The notes: generated by a model from the letters alone, not told the origin. Shown: positions 37,020 through 49,490, numbered from the stretch's first letter. The stretch: DNA of 64,000 nucleotides from Tolypeutes matacus (GCA_026826555.1 JAKSZT010054215.1:26131155-26195154), one strand, 5' to 3'. Program-made: numbers and translations.

Positions 37020-38039
37020 TCTGAAAAAGAAACAAATGTTCTTTCTTCCTCAGAATAAATCAGAATACACGCATCTATACATAACCAGATGGCAAATTTT
37101 GTCTTGTCTTTCCCAGTTTATCTTGTTAACTACTCTTTAGATTCAGGATTTATCTTATTCTTGAATTCTGGCTGAACTCTGTATTTTTTGCTCTAAGCTG
37201 TATAATTCATATGAAATATTGAAATGTTTGAACACAAATATTTCCCCATTCCTGTATTACCTGTAGGTCAGTTGTAAAAACATTCACTTGGTAATGGTTA
37301 GACCAATGTTGACTTAATGATTTCTTTTGTTTGGCTTTTTATTCTTTATAATTAGTGTGCTCTGTAGAGATCACGTGGTATGGCCACTGAATATTACTGG
37401 GAAAGGCAAATGGCCAGAAGTCACCAGACAATGTTCTGTGCACATAGATTTTCTTTTTATAGGATTGATGATGACGGTCATTCAGTTCAGGCTTTTAAAC
37501 TTTGTACCCAGTGGCACTTGTTTAATTAGAAGTCTTTTTTGGCTCCCTCCACATATTCAATAACATGAGGCTGAGTACTATTGTCTGTGTATCTTATAAC
37601 TAACTGAGAGATTAAAATAGATTTCCAATGTTCACTTTGTTGTTTCCCGCCTCAATGAACAAGAACGTTTACAAAATTAGCCTGAAAGTGAGGGGTAGTG
37701 GGTACAGTGTGGAGAGATGTTAACTTGCAGAAATGATCAAATTTTAATATTCTACATTCATATAACACTTTAGTATAATAAGTGTCAAAGGTATTAAATA
37801 ACTTTTCTACCATTTCCTCATTGTGAGTATTTTGCAAATGTGGAAAACGTGCACACATAGGCATAGTTACTCTTGGTTTTAATTGTTAATTTTCTAAATC
37901 TCTACTTCAGAATCTTTCTCCAAGGACCCTTTTTGCTTCTTCAATGCAATTTAACTTATCTGGGGGAAGACTTGCAAAGCTATAAGAGAGGGGAAGACAC
38001 TCAAATGATTGGTCTTACTTGGCAGGTGCTTCTTGGGTA
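37020..38039. other. Intronic, no gene seen
   Basis: Unique-looking. No repeat or ORF of note. Confidence 0.55.
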
Positions 38040-38260
38040 GGCAGCAGTGTAGTTAAGAGATGAGGACAGGCTTGAAGTCATCAGGGCTTAGGTGTAAATC
38101 CCAGTTCCAGCCATGACATACCTGTGCTTTTAACCTTGTTTTTAAAGTAGGAATTAAATGTAAAACAAGAATAAACAACAACAAAATAATAACCTGGAAG
38201 GAGCCTTGTGAGAATTACATGAGATAATGTTTAACACATTGAGGTTTGCTGTTGGTGGTG
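38040..38260 (+). mobile_element. MIR SINE, sense
   Basis: GGTGTAAATCCCAGTTCCAG begins the core. CCTTGTGAGAATTACATGAG and ATAATGTTTAACACATTGAG are the 3' part. The centre carries an A-rich insertion. Confidence 0.72.
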
Positions 38261-38269
38261 AATAAAGCC

Positions 38270-39106
38270 TGTTCCTTCCCCCTGCAAGGTTATTCCTGAA
38301 AAGTCTAGTAAAGAGAAATTAAACCAACTATTTGAACTGAGTGGGTTTGAATTCATTTTGAATTTATTTTTATCCAAGTTACAGTTCTCCAATTTCTCTC
38401 TCTGTATCCTAGCCCAACTAGTCGTATACAATGTTTCAGAGTTCTTTCTTTTTTGCCAGTAGGGGGGGTTCATTGGCTGCCTGTGTGTTACAATCAGATG
38501 TCTAGCTTTCTAAGAAGGCTACCATCACTTCAGGCACTATGAATCCCAGTTGTAGGCTGGTAAATTGGGTCTCCAACAATTAAAAAAAAAAACCAATAGG
38601 AAGCTTTTGCCTATTTTGGTGGGATAAAAACTTTCATTGTGGCCGATTTCAAGCTACCACTGGACTAACAACAGGCTTGCAAAATTTCTGATTAAGGATC
38701 TGCTCTCATAAGCCAGTCCATGCTGGCTCCAACACACATCAACAAATCATATGAAGCCAGGTTGCCAATAAAGGCCACAGACCCAGAAGTCAGAATGGGA
38801 CCAGTCTGGGTGGAATGGAGCTGTACATTAAAATCAACTGCAAGGCCCTTGGGGACAACGCCTTTGTCTGATTCAACCTTTTTATTTCCTCTAATACTTA
38901 GCAATCAAGAAGTATTTATACATGGGAAGACTAAGACTCAGATGGCCATATTAAACTTTTGTTTGTGTTGATCTTATATAGTTAGTATGAATTTCTGTTA
39001 AGAATCAGAAGAAGGACGTATCAAATTTAGAGTGAAATCATCATATGACACACCTCAGGCCTAGCCCTAGTTTTGTGGTGCTTGCAAAACTACCAAAATC
39101 CTGAAA

Positions 39107-39138
<32 letters not shown>

Positions 39139-40140
39139 AATTGGAGTCCGTGGCAAACAACATATGCTTTGAAGCAATTTTTTAAAGAAATGTATATATT
39201 ATTTTAAATTACATAGTGATAGACACATTGCATCATGGTACAGAAGTTTATAAAACTGGTCTCATGAAATTCCAGAAGTCCAGGCTTGTGATCATTCCCC
39301 CAAAACAACCATATTCACCCCAAGGGCCACATAACATTTGGCTGGGGTTAAGGCTCTTTTCTAAGAGAGGAGATTGCACACTGCTACCTCTTCTACATAT
39401 AAATACATATGGGTTTTTATATCAAATAATAAAATAGTTGACATTTTAGGTTAAACCAATGAGACAGCTAATAATCAACTATTTTTGACATACAAAAATG
39501 GTGATTTCACATGATTCAGCCTGAGAGACTAGTTTTTATTCCTTGACTTGTCCAATCTTTTCCAGTTTTGAATGAGAAAGCAGAAGCATCAAGTACATTT
39601 TAGATGCTTTAGTTATTTCAAAGATTTTTGATAATGGCTACATTTAAAACCCAAATTACAAGGGTTTTCAGATATTCTAATATGTTAATATACATTGAAT
39701 TTGAGAGAGAGAAAAAAATTATTTCATACCCGAGGAAAGAACCTGCTCTAAGAAGCTCAGCAACACAATAAATAAAACAGGGGAGAGGTCCATAGGAAAG
39801 AGCAGAAGACAGTAAGTCCAGAACATGCTTCTCATCCTACCCAAAAATCTTCACAAAGGAATTTAAATCTGGTGGATATTCAAAAGTTTGAGACTAGGAC
39901 CAAGATTTCCTTTAACCATGTGGAAACCCACAAGTTCAACATATACTGTTTCATATAAATAAGTAACCACAACAATAAAAATCCATAAAAATCTCTGATG
40001 TGTAAACAGAAATGAGACCCCAGCCTATTAAAAATAAATCCAATACTGGGAAAGAAAATAAATATTGAATCTAAATGGGTATAGAAAAAAGACAAAAATA
40101 GCAATTTTCATGTGACTAGATTATACCTCCTGTGATAGAG
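38270..40140. other. Intronic, no gene seen
   Basis: Unique-looking except the A/TA run. Overlapping sense and antisense frames near 38690-38970 have no recognisable domain. Confidence 0.55.
39102..39138. repeat. A-run followed by (TA)n
   Basis: About 22 A then about eight TA units. Confidence 0.9.
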
Positions 40141-40149
40141 TCTCTATAG

Positions 40150-40348
40150 CAGGGGTTCTTAACCTTTTTTTGTTCCATGGACCCCTTTGCCAGTCAGGTG
40201 AAAACCACAGACCCCTTACTAAGTCCACACTACACTGTGTATTATTTAATCAATATATCACATCCGCACCAACACGTCCCCACAAGAATAATGGTTGTTT
40301 GTTTTTTATTTCAATTCAAGCTCATTGACCCCTTGTTAAGAACCCCTG
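40150..40348. mobile_element. Short nonautonomous hAT transposon (MITE)
   Basis: This 199-bp element has near-perfect terminal inverted repeats: CAGGGGTTCTTAACC at the left and GTTAAGAACCCCTG at the right. CATGGACCCCTTTG-like motifs lie just inside. Flanking octamers CTCTATAG (40142-40149) and CTCTATCA (40349-40356) share their first six bases, as expected of an 8-bp hAT duplication with some decay. No transposase is encoded. Confidence 0.9.
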
Positions 40349-40384
40349 CTCTATCATTTATATTCATTCATTCAAAAAGCAAGA

Positions 40385-40600
40385 GGTAGTATCATAAAAT
40401 GGTTAATTCATAGGCTTCAAAAAGAGTCAGCTTAGGCTTGAATCTCAATTTTGACACTTAACAGCTGTGTGTTTTTTAGGTGTCCTCTCTGTGCCTCACT
40501 TTCCCATCTATACAATGGGAATCATGACACTGACTTCACTGTGTTCTTGTGAGGATTAAATGAGGTAACTGATGCAAAGCACTTATGAGACCTTGGCCCG
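40385..40600 (+). mobile_element. MIR SINE, sense
   Basis: TTGACACTTAACAGCTGTGT, CTGTGCCTCACTTTCCCATC and GTTCTTGTGAGGATTAAATG show the MIR core and 3' part. Confidence 0.85.
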
Positions 40601-40604
40601 TTAT

Positions 40605-43045
40605 CAACACTATTCCCAGGGCTATGGAAGCGAAATGCTGAGTCAAAAGGCAAGTGCTTGGCAGAAAGAATGAAATGAGTTAGTTTAAGGAAAAATGATA
40701 GAGTCCTAGCACTGGATATATATATATATATTTTAATCCAGAAGGACTTAAAGCTAGCAGTAGGAGCTGAGAGGGCACAGAAGGGAAGGAGGAGGTGAAA
40801 GAAAGACAACCTGCTTTATCTCTACCACGTTAATGTGAAAACAGTAAATACTAATCCTGGGTCACCTACAGGAGTTACTAATTATAAGAGAACCATTTAT
40901 ATACGCTTGTTATTGCACAGAATAAATATAGATGGTATGGTAGATTAAACCGACATTTCCTAAGATATAAGAAGAATGCACAAAACCTTGCTAAGGCAGT
41001 GTGACTCCACAAAGTGAATCTTTGTTCCAATCACAAAGAAATATTTTCTCTCCATGTGAAAGAAATTCTAGTCTTTCCTTGAAAAATGACACGAGCTCCT
41101 GTTCCTTCATCCTAGGCCCATATAATACCCAAATGTGAATGAAAGAACCATGATGCTAATTATTCAGTTGTTTTATATACATAATGCCAAATATCTACAT
41201 GTTCACATTTTTATTCAGATGCTAAGTGTATCTATTCACTGTCCATTTACATGCCTGTGAATAAATTTAACTTTTTATTTATTAAATCAATACTCATAAG
41301 AGAAAGCTATGTTATTCTCTGTTCTTCTTTTAAAGGACAAGAAAACAAAATGCCTGTTAGTCCAATTATTTATATACGTACAGAATATATAACTATGAAA
41401 CACATCTATAGTCACTATTATTTTGCAAAAAAAAAAAAAAAAAGAAGTAAAAATATTACAGCCAAGATCTTGGCATGTGCCATTCTCTTTCTCTCTGGAT
41501 GTTTGCCTGGGAACTTTTCAGCAGTAGTAAATTGCTGTCATGTGAACTATCATCATATCTGGTGGCTTTACAGTGGTGTGGAGCAAAGAATCCAGAATCC
41601 CACCAGTCCTAAAGATGCTAGCATGGCTTCAAATCTGCTGTGTGAAGTGAGGTTCTGAGGAGCTGAGGTTTTCTGTAGAGAGAGGGTTTTATTTCTCCAA
41701 AAGATCAAAGGATTACTTGGGCATAGTCCACTGGAAGAGGGAGAGATTCCATTTCACTGGGAGAGTAGCTCACTGATTTGCTGTGTAAATGTATAATCAA
41801 GGCTGCAAAGGGGAGGGGCAAATGGGGCAGGAAAACAATTCTTTAACATCTCTGTCAGAAATTGAATGAGACAAACCCATTCCATGAGGTTTTCTAATTT
41901 TGTAAAAATTATATCTGCTGTCAAGTCAACTTTTGGGATGTTGAAGCCGTAGTAAAACTGACAGTGCTGGATGAATACTCAGGTCAGGTTCACAGTTGGC
42001 AAGCAGATGTGGTTAGTGTACGGAATAACAAGCAACACAGAACCATCCTCTTTCAACCCAGTAACAAAGTAAGTGGAACACGCTGAGCTAGCTGAGTAAG
42101 GTCACTGATCAGAATCCGTACTCTGTAGAAGATGTAACCCAGTGTGCAACCAGTGCTCCAATGGCAAAATAGGCTTACAGGTCTACTCCTGGCTCATGCT
42201 CACTGCTAACATTTAAGCTGGAGAGTCAGTTCTCCAGTGGCTTAGGATATTGTCTGTAGTGAAATGTACCTGGTTAAATAATGACCCATTTAGAGTTTCC
42301 AAGGCTCACAATAGCCAATTGAAATAGAACACATACCTTAACCAAATCTACTCCAAGTGCATCAAACACGGAAATCAGTTCAAATCCCCAAAAGGCTGAT
42401 TGGCGGATGATTCTATGGCTAAGTGTATCCCTCAAATTCAGCTTTTAACTCTGTTCTCTAGATGTCTCAGACAGATAGGTATTGATTCTCTTTTGTTTTA
42501 AAGGATAAACACACTTTGTACCTCATATCCACTCCAACAATCTCACAGATCTACCAGAGATGCCAAAATACCTAAAATATTAATACCTGCAATATTTGAG
42601 AAATTTTAAATTTAATAAATTTCATAAATTTCATAAATTAATTAAAACTCATTAATTTATGTGTATTGAAGGACTATATGCCTTCATTTAAACGTACAAA
42701 GTATTTTGCATGTATTTTAGATTGTCACATTCTAATTTTCTTATTATCCAACTGTCCTTTCTTCATTGTCTCTTCTTTCTCTAGCATCTATTTATTGGGC
42801 TTGAGCTTAGGTGCTCTGCCCTTATCACTGAATACACCCTTTTTAGGTTAAGTGTTTTTTAAATTGTTTTCCATTGTTTCAGCTACCACTATCAATGAAT
42901 GACCAACAAATCTAGAGTTCTGATTCCAATACTGACCCAAGTCCCAGAATCAAATTTATAACTGTCTTATCCAGGTCTTAATTTCAAGGTCGTCTTAGTA
43001 CTTTGAATTCAAAATGCTGAAGATCTTCTGTATTCCTAATGTGGT
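40605..43045. other. Intronic, no gene seen
   Basis: Includes an A17 run near 41427. The 135-codon frame 41251-41658 reads through that run and has no recognisable domain. Confidence 0.55.
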
Positions 43046-43049
43046 TCCA

Positions 43050-43200
43050 TGTCTTTTGCTTGTGTCTCTTCCAGGCTTCTTTGTAATCAATCAGGCACGA
43101 AGTACTATTGATGTTGTTTTCTAGTTATATCTTGGAACCAGCCCTTCCTTTCCATCTATACTACCATCACCCTGGTTCAGCCCTATCATCTCTCATTTGA
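43050..43200 (+). mobile_element. L2 fragment
   Basis: CTTTCCATCTATACTACCAT and CACCCTGGTTCAGCCCTATC are diagnostic L2 reverse-transcriptase-region blocks. The following 74-codon open frame (43197-43421) is not recognised. Confidence 0.68.
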
Positions 43201-43798
43201 GTCGCATTATTAAACTGCAGTTGATGCAGAATTCTATGGTATTACATGGGATGAGAAATGTCCTAGGCTATGGAAAGATCACTGAGGGAAGGAGAACATT
43301 TACAGTAACTCTGTACTACTCTTATGTCCCAAAGAATTCAGAAGAACTAAATTATTATTTATCTACTCCAATCAAAACAAATGAAATAGAAATCGTTTGC
43401 AGTCTGTCTAAATACAGGTAGATGGTGTTCAAAAACAGTATTTAAAACTTGTAAATAAGAAAAAAGGCAGTTGATACTTTTTTCATTGTCATATGAGAGT
43501 ATTATTTAAGATGCCCCATACAAGGATCATTTAATACTCACAAGAACGTTCTTTATGAAACTCATTATTTACTATTAATTAAAAGCCCCTACTTAGTGAA
43601 GTAACAGGTTAACTTACAATATTTTTACACATAATATAATTTTTTACATATAATACCTATTTATATTTAAATTAACTTCAATAAAATTTGATCATATGCA
43701 TTATCAGTGATGACCCTTTTATTAACATTAGCTCCCACAAAACCAGATCTACCTGAATAGTAAACCAACAAGAAATTAAACAGGAGAGACATTTACTA

Positions 43799-43807
43799 GT
43801 GTTGCTT
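43799..43807. repeat. Target-site duplication of the U1 retrocopy (left)
   Basis: GTGTTGCTT here is repeated exactly at 43997-44005, directly abutting the U1 5' end. The two copies bracket the U1 body plus its A-rich tail. Confidence 0.93.
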
Positions 43808-43832
43808 ATTTATTTATTTATTTATTTTTTAC

Positions 43833-43996
43833 CGGGGGAGAGCGCAAACGCAGTCCCCCACTACCACAAATTATGCATTCGAGTTTCCCACATTTGGGGA
43901 AATCGCAGGGGTCAGCACATCCGGAGTGCAATGGATAAGCCTCGCCCTGGGAAAACCACCTTCGTGATCATGGTATCTCCCCTGCCAGGTAAGTAT
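43833..43996 (-). pseudogene. U1 snRNA retrocopy (full length)
   Basis: On the minus strand this is a 164-nt copy of U1 small nuclear RNA, the same length as human U1. It begins exactly with ATACTTACCTGGCAGGGGAG, the end that pairs with 5' splice sites. The stem-loops follow without indels, and the Sm site AATTTGTGG is intact. I count only a few changes: C to A in the CTCGACTGC segment, C to T in CGTTCGCG, and changes in the last stem-loop (CTCTCCCCCGG in place of CTTTCCCCTG). A tail of A3T-type repeats (43808-43832 on the plus strand) follows the 3' end. A 9-bp duplication, GTGTTGCTT, flanks the whole unit at 43799-43807 and 43997-44005. These are hallmarks of L1-mediated retroposition. No proximal sequence element is visible upstream, so autonomous transcription is unlikely. 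It lies in the same orientation as DCC. Confidence 0.96.
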
Positions 43997-44599
43997 GTGT
44001 TGCTTGATTTTGTGTGTTTGTATGTGGAGGGGTTGTTCACTATCATTATGATCAATTTCTCAAAATAACCACGTATTCTACTTGACTACAGATGCATGGT
44101 ATTCGTTAAAGTTTTTTGTCCAACTTTTCTGCGCTAAATTGTAATACAATGAACTATAGGAAGCCAACAAAAGGGGTTGAGTGAAAGGACTACCAATTTA
44201 AAACCAGTTAACGAGAACACCACTGTGCAATAATCTTTAGCATCCCAGGACTGACATAGCAGTGATAGCCTTAAGCTCTGATTCAGCACTTGACTAAATA
44301 TGGGTTTATACTGCACTCGAAGAGTTTCTGGAATACATGTTTTATCACATTCTCAACTAATTCCACTCTCTGCAAAGCTGAGATCTTTCCCTTTACTTCC
44401 TCTCAATTCCTCCTATGCACTAGAGGCATCAAATACTAACTATCTTTATTTGCACTGATTGCCAATTAGACATTTTTCAGTGCAGTTCGGATTACAGCTA
44501 GAAGGCAGGATTTGGGAGTTGCAATCTAAGCATTTTCCCCCTCTTTTTATAATACACCTACCCAGGATGCAGTTGCCTGGGGCTCAGTGCTTTGCAGGG

Positions 44600-44740
44600 T
44601 AATATGCCTAGGTCTCACCTGGGGAATCTTGTTAACTGCAAATTCAGATTCAGTGGGCCTAACCTGAGATCTGAGACTCTGCTTTTCAAACTGGTTCCTA
44701 GACAATGCTTATGCCACTGGCCAAAAGACCACACTTTGAC
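44600..44740. mobile_element. MER5-like hAT fragment
   Basis: The segment has TCTCACCTGGGGAATCTTGT, GCAAATTCAGATTCAGTGGG and CTGAGACTCTGC. This is the palindromic core of the ancient MER5 group of hAT-Charlie MITEs. The terminal repeats are degraded. Confidence 0.7.
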
Positions 44741-45059
44741 TAGCAAGAGCATAGGTGATTTGTTTTAAAAGCAAATGGCAGTCCAGGTTTCTGAATACAA
44801 CCAAGAAGCATGGCTGGTCAGATAAGAGTTCAAACAGGCTTTTTAAAGTAATGCTCTTTATTTCCTTGAGAATGATATGCTTCTGAAAATCCAAGCCAAT
44901 TTTAAGGGTAGATCTGTCTCATCTTCTACTATACACCATGCAGAGACATCTATTTGCCTTTGGAAAAAACATTTAATCTTATTAGCTTGACCTCCAGGGG
45001 TCCTTATGAACTTTGCCTGAACTACTATCCAATCCAATCTTCCTACTCCACTCACTTGC

Positions 45060-45290
45060 TGCCTTTGACACCTGCCTCACCTACTAACTTGCTATTCTGT
45101 ATTCTTACGGTTTTAATGATTCCCCCATACCTGAAAAGTATTTCTTCTACTCTTTTTCCTTCTACAAAATCCGTTCAAATGTCACATCCTCCTTGAAGCC
45201 TCACCCTGGTTTCTCCTTCCCCCAAGCCCGTATTCAGACTTAACTGCTCTCTCTTCTCTGCTCCTCCAGAAATTTGGGCTTGTGCACAAT
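45060..45290 (+). mobile_element. L2 fragment, sense
   Basis: TTCAAATGTCACATCCTCCT followed by TGAAGCCTCACCCTGGTTTC is the L2 3' block. Upstream, CTTACGGTTTTAATGATTCC and CCATACCTGAAAAGTATTTC fit a diverged copy. Confidence 0.7.
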
Positions 45291-45349
45291 TATACTGAAG
45301 CAATACAGCATTGTGGAGACAGACATGCACTAATTGATTCAATTGGCAC

Positions 45350-45665
45350 AATTATGAATTCTGAAGTACCAAGAGTACCAAAACAGAGTCCCTGCCTCAA
45401 GGAATTTATATTCTGGTGGGAGGAGACAAACATGTAGACTAATTTTTAAAAAAGACAATTTCAACTACTGACATGTATGAGCTGTGAAGACGATAAATGA
45501 GGTTAATGTTTTTGAGAGTGACGATGGAGGTGGGGTGGGGGTGGCTGCTTTAGGTAGGAGGTTGGGTAAGGCCTTCCTGAGGAAGTGAAATTCACGTTAT
45601 TTGAGACCTGAAGAGTAGCGGGAAGGTGGCCACCTGAAGATTTAAAGGTAGGGTGTTCCAAGCTG
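45350..45665 (-). mobile_element. L2 fragment, antisense
   Basis: AGTCCCTGCCTCAAGGAATT, TAGGTAGGAGGTTGGGTAAG and GGCCTTCCTGAGGAAGTGAA are antisense L2 3' blocks. It sits tail to tail with the sense L2 at 45060-45290. Confidence 0.7.
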
Positions 45666-45669
45666 AAGA

Positions 45670-48549
45670 AACCACATTCAGACTGAGATGGTATATATTT
45701 ATTGTTCCTCTGCAACTCACACACAGTTTGGTTTGTCAGTCTCCTTCAATCAGAGATTGCAGGTATTTCAGCATTAGCAACACCTGCATGCTGCATCTTC
45801 TACTGATCCTGCATCTACTCTACTCTCTAATCTGACTGGAGTCATGCTACATGTTGTAAAGAACAGAGGTGCAAATCGTGTGACCTGCTTGGTATTCCAC
45901 ACACTAACTTCATACCATTTTGAGCTCACATACAACGGCAGCATATTGCAATAGAGTCCGTTGAAAATTTTTACAACAATAGCTGAGTGCCTCCCGAATG
46001 CAGATTTGTTCCAGACAGGATAGAAAGTGGACTTTAAGAGGTAGAATTGCAAATTGATTATGAGATTCTGTTTAATGTAAAAACAATCACAACTCCTGAA
46101 ATTTAGTCCCTACACATAATGCATAATTCATAAAAAAATATTATGATCCATCTGTAGGATCAACATTGGCCCTATCACACATTATCCTTACTAAATTATA
46201 AAATTATTTTAATTTACTAATATAAATATATGTGTCTGTAATGTATTTTAAAATTTAAAACTAATATTATAGTGTCTTTGAAAAACTAGAGGGTATTTTT
46301 CTCCTGATTTACCCTGTCCTCCACACCCTTATTTGTTTTAATGTATCTTGCAGCTTGTGAATGATACTTCTCTTTTTCACATCCTTTAATTAACTCTTCT
46401 CCTCAGGCTTGCCAGGGGCCCTATTGATTTCTCTCTCCTGCACGATCTTATCAGTGGGAAGGAACTGCTTCTATAGGGCTCGGCAGCCCATGTGTGGACC
46501 CAGACTGCCAGATGTGCTGGACAGTATGTGTGATGTGTGGACTCAATTGAGATAACTCACTTGGACAAGAAGAGGAAGTCCCCGAAACGCTGCTGAGTTG
46601 AAAAGAAGATTCATATTGAAGTAAGTGGGTTAAAAATAAACAAAATAGAAGAAAGAGATATGACCTAAGGAGATAAATTATGGGAAAAAAGATATAATGT
46701 ATAGGAGAGCAGTATTTTCTATGGCATGGATACAGTATAATAAAACAATACCTGGAATTTGTTTGCAAATGGACAGTCCTCAGGCAACACTAATGAAATG
46801 TAATATTTAATTTTTAAAACAGAACTCCGTGCTAAATGATTTTCCTGACACAGGACTATTAATTGAATAATGTGCGATTCTTTTAAAGGATTTTAATGAC
46901 ATTTGCTCTTTAAATCCTAACCAGTTCACAATTCACTAATCCTACCAATGAAGTTTCATTTGGCTGAAATCATTCACCATAGCTTTTATTAATACAGCTA
47001 ATCTTGATGCATCAGGTCACACACAGCACGTGCATACACAGGGAATCCTACTGACAGCCACTGGGAGGAGCACAAAGGGAGTAACTCTCACCAACCTAGA
47101 GAGAATTCACAGGCACACATATACTTACTTATTATGAAAAAGAAATCAAAACGTAATTCATTGTTATTCACAAGAGCACATAGTCCCCGCTCTGTGGGAC
47201 TAAGTGAGATTACGATATCTTAAATATAATTGCAACATCCCTACATTTAATTCCTAACAACTCTGTACCACTTGTCTGCGTGTGGCTGATCTTGCTGCTC
47301 TTGAAAATGCAGGAATAATCAAGCTAAATTATTTCCATTTAGTAATGGATCATTATCCCTCTTTTACTATTTGCTACATAATCAAGGTTTGGATCCCATC
47401 AATACTTGTGCTCTTTTCTCACTAGGTTAGTTTATATTTCTATCACTGTATTGAGCCTTTTATTTATCTCCAGAAGACTCTTCTGGAACCATATATCAAT
47501 TTTTGGTGATATTTACATGCTCTTAAAGAGAACAGCTGTTCAGAAACAATCAAAGTATCAGCTAATTATTTGAAGCTTGTTTACTAAAGAAAATATTAAG
47601 AAGTAAATTTAGTGCATCAGTTTAGTGCATGCTGCTAAACACTCTTATGCTGTTTATAACGCTATTTGGAAAAATATGCAAAGGTTACAGTTACATTGCA
47701 GTGCTTAGCTTTGTGTTGGTCCAGAGTAGGAACTCAAGAAGTAATCACTCAATGTATAAATGACTGAATTCCACTGGGAAATAAACCCCATCTGAGATTT
47801 GAACAAATGAGTTATAAGTAGGTCTATTACTAATTCACCCTACAAATCAAAATTATATTGTAATAATAACTAGGAGAAAAAGCCATACATATTTGAAAGG
47901 ACATTTTGGCAACGAGTGACAAGATACTTCCTTGAGAATGGGCATCTTTCAAAATCAAAACTGTCATCATTCTCTGATGGAAATTATGACTTATCAATCA
48001 TAATCTTCTATGGGCAAATATAATTTATAATCTGCTGTATTCCTCAAAGATTCATTAACTAATCCTATATTTCCTCTTATTTTGGGATCTGAAAAACAGA
48101 CTAGGGAGTACCCTTTCTACTTAAATTTTTTCCACCTAAAGCTAAATGAACATTCCTTCTGAGTAACTCAGCTCAACAGGCATGTACTAATTGGATTCAA
48201 ATCAGTCAAGTCAGTTGCTTAGCTGAATTAACTTGTTTAAACAAATTAACCAGTCAATTCTGCCAAAATACTGCCTCCTATCCCTGTAATGAAGGATCAG
48301 TCACTCTGAAGTAGAGAAGATATAATTAAAGCAACAGCTTATCACAACACAGCAAACTGGTAGAAGTTAGTATTCAGTTAATAGAAGGGACAGAAATGTT
48401 TTTTTTTTTTCCTCCTAAAAAGTAGCCTTAAATAGAAAGTAAGTTGCTGTGTCCATTAACTATTGAAACAGGCAAGGAGACAACCGATTAAATGGGCCTT
48501 TATTATTCTACAGTGACTTTGACTTAATTTAGGCTGACAAGGGAAGTAA
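45670..48549. other. Intronic, no gene seen
   Basis: No repeats recognised. 46800-47060 resembles a conserved noncoding element in composition (see findings). Confidence 0.5.
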
Positions 48550-48554
48550 CATTG

Positions 48555-49071
48555 GTTGGCAGTCTCTGAAATGGCCCCTAATCATCCCTGCCTCTTGGCA
48601 TCTATCCTGTTGTATAATTCCTTCCCCTTGAGTCTTGGCTGGACCTAGTGACTTGCTTTTAATGAACAGAATACAGCAAAAATGATGGTTATAAAAAGTT
48701 CCTGTGGCTTCTCTTGAGTTGGCCTATCTTACTGGCTTGCTCTGAGGGAAGTCAGATGCCATAGTGTGCGCTGCACTAGGGCGGTCCATGTGGCAAGGAA
48801 CTGATGTCTCTGGCCAACAGTCAAAGTAGCTGAGGCTGCCAGCAGCCACGTTTGTGAGCTTGGAGCAGACCCTATTCCAGCCAAGTCTAGAGATGAGTCC
48901 ACAGTCTCTTGCAGACACCTTGCTGGCAGATTTGTGAGAGACCCTGGGCCAGAGGACCTGCTTAAGCTATGCCTGGATTCCTGACTCATGGAAATGGGAA
49001 ATAATACACGTTTGTTACTTTAAGCCACTAAATTTTGGTTCAATTTGTTATGCACCAATAGATAACTAACA
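48555..49071 (+). mobile_element. Solo LTR, MaLR/ERVL type, with intact 5-bp TSD
   Basis: This is a 517-bp element from GTTGGCAGTCTCTGAAATGG to ATAGATAACTAACA. It is bounded by CATTG at 48550-48554 and CATTG at 49072-49076, the 5-bp duplication length usual for this class. Internally it has GAACAGAATACAGCAAAA, a TATAAAA-like box (about 48692) and a terminal block GTTACTTTAAGCCACTAAAT. These are familiar from mammalian MaLR-type LTRs. No internal retroviral region is attached, so it is a solo LTR. Confidence 0.9.
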
Positions 49072-49309
49072 CATTGCTTCCTTCACTCCTTAGGTAATGA
49101 TAACAAGAAAAATCACCTTCAGATACCTCATCTGTATCTATTTTGGAAGACTGCTCAGGAAATCTGAATTCAATAGTGCTTTACTAGGTTGTGGACAAGC
49201 AAGTACTCATAAGTACTAAGCAAAATACTCCAGTATAACATATGGCTGACATGTGAGTTTAACATTATCCTTAAAGAGGAGGACAGCTGAGCAGTGAGCA
49301 GCAAAGGCT

Positions 49310-49490
49310 GCTGGGGCCAAATTGCCTGGATTCGACACCAACCTCTGTTTTAAAATAGCTATGCTCCATTGTACTAGTTATTAAAATCTTTGTCTCAGTT
49401 TCCTCATTGGTAAAATGGTTAACAGTACCTACCTCACAGGGTATTGTGTGAATTTACTTATAATAGTTCTTCATTATTATAAAGTAGGTG
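49310..49490 (+). mobile_element. MIR SINE, sense
   Basis: TGCCTGGATTCGACACCAAC, TCTCAGTTTCCTCATTGGTA and ACAGTACCTACCTCACAGGG, followed by a diverged 3' end. Confidence 0.82.

Noticed and set aside
41251..41658. 135-codon open frame, plus strand, the longest seen
   Set aside because: It crosses an A17 run, has no recognisable domain, no splice or promoter context and unremarkable composition. Chance is the simplest explanation.
43989..43996. Perfect consensus 5' splice site CAG|GTAAGTAT on the plus strand as an exon end
   Set aside because: It is the complement of the U1 5' end and no plus-strand exon is recognisable upstream. It is kept only as an observation.
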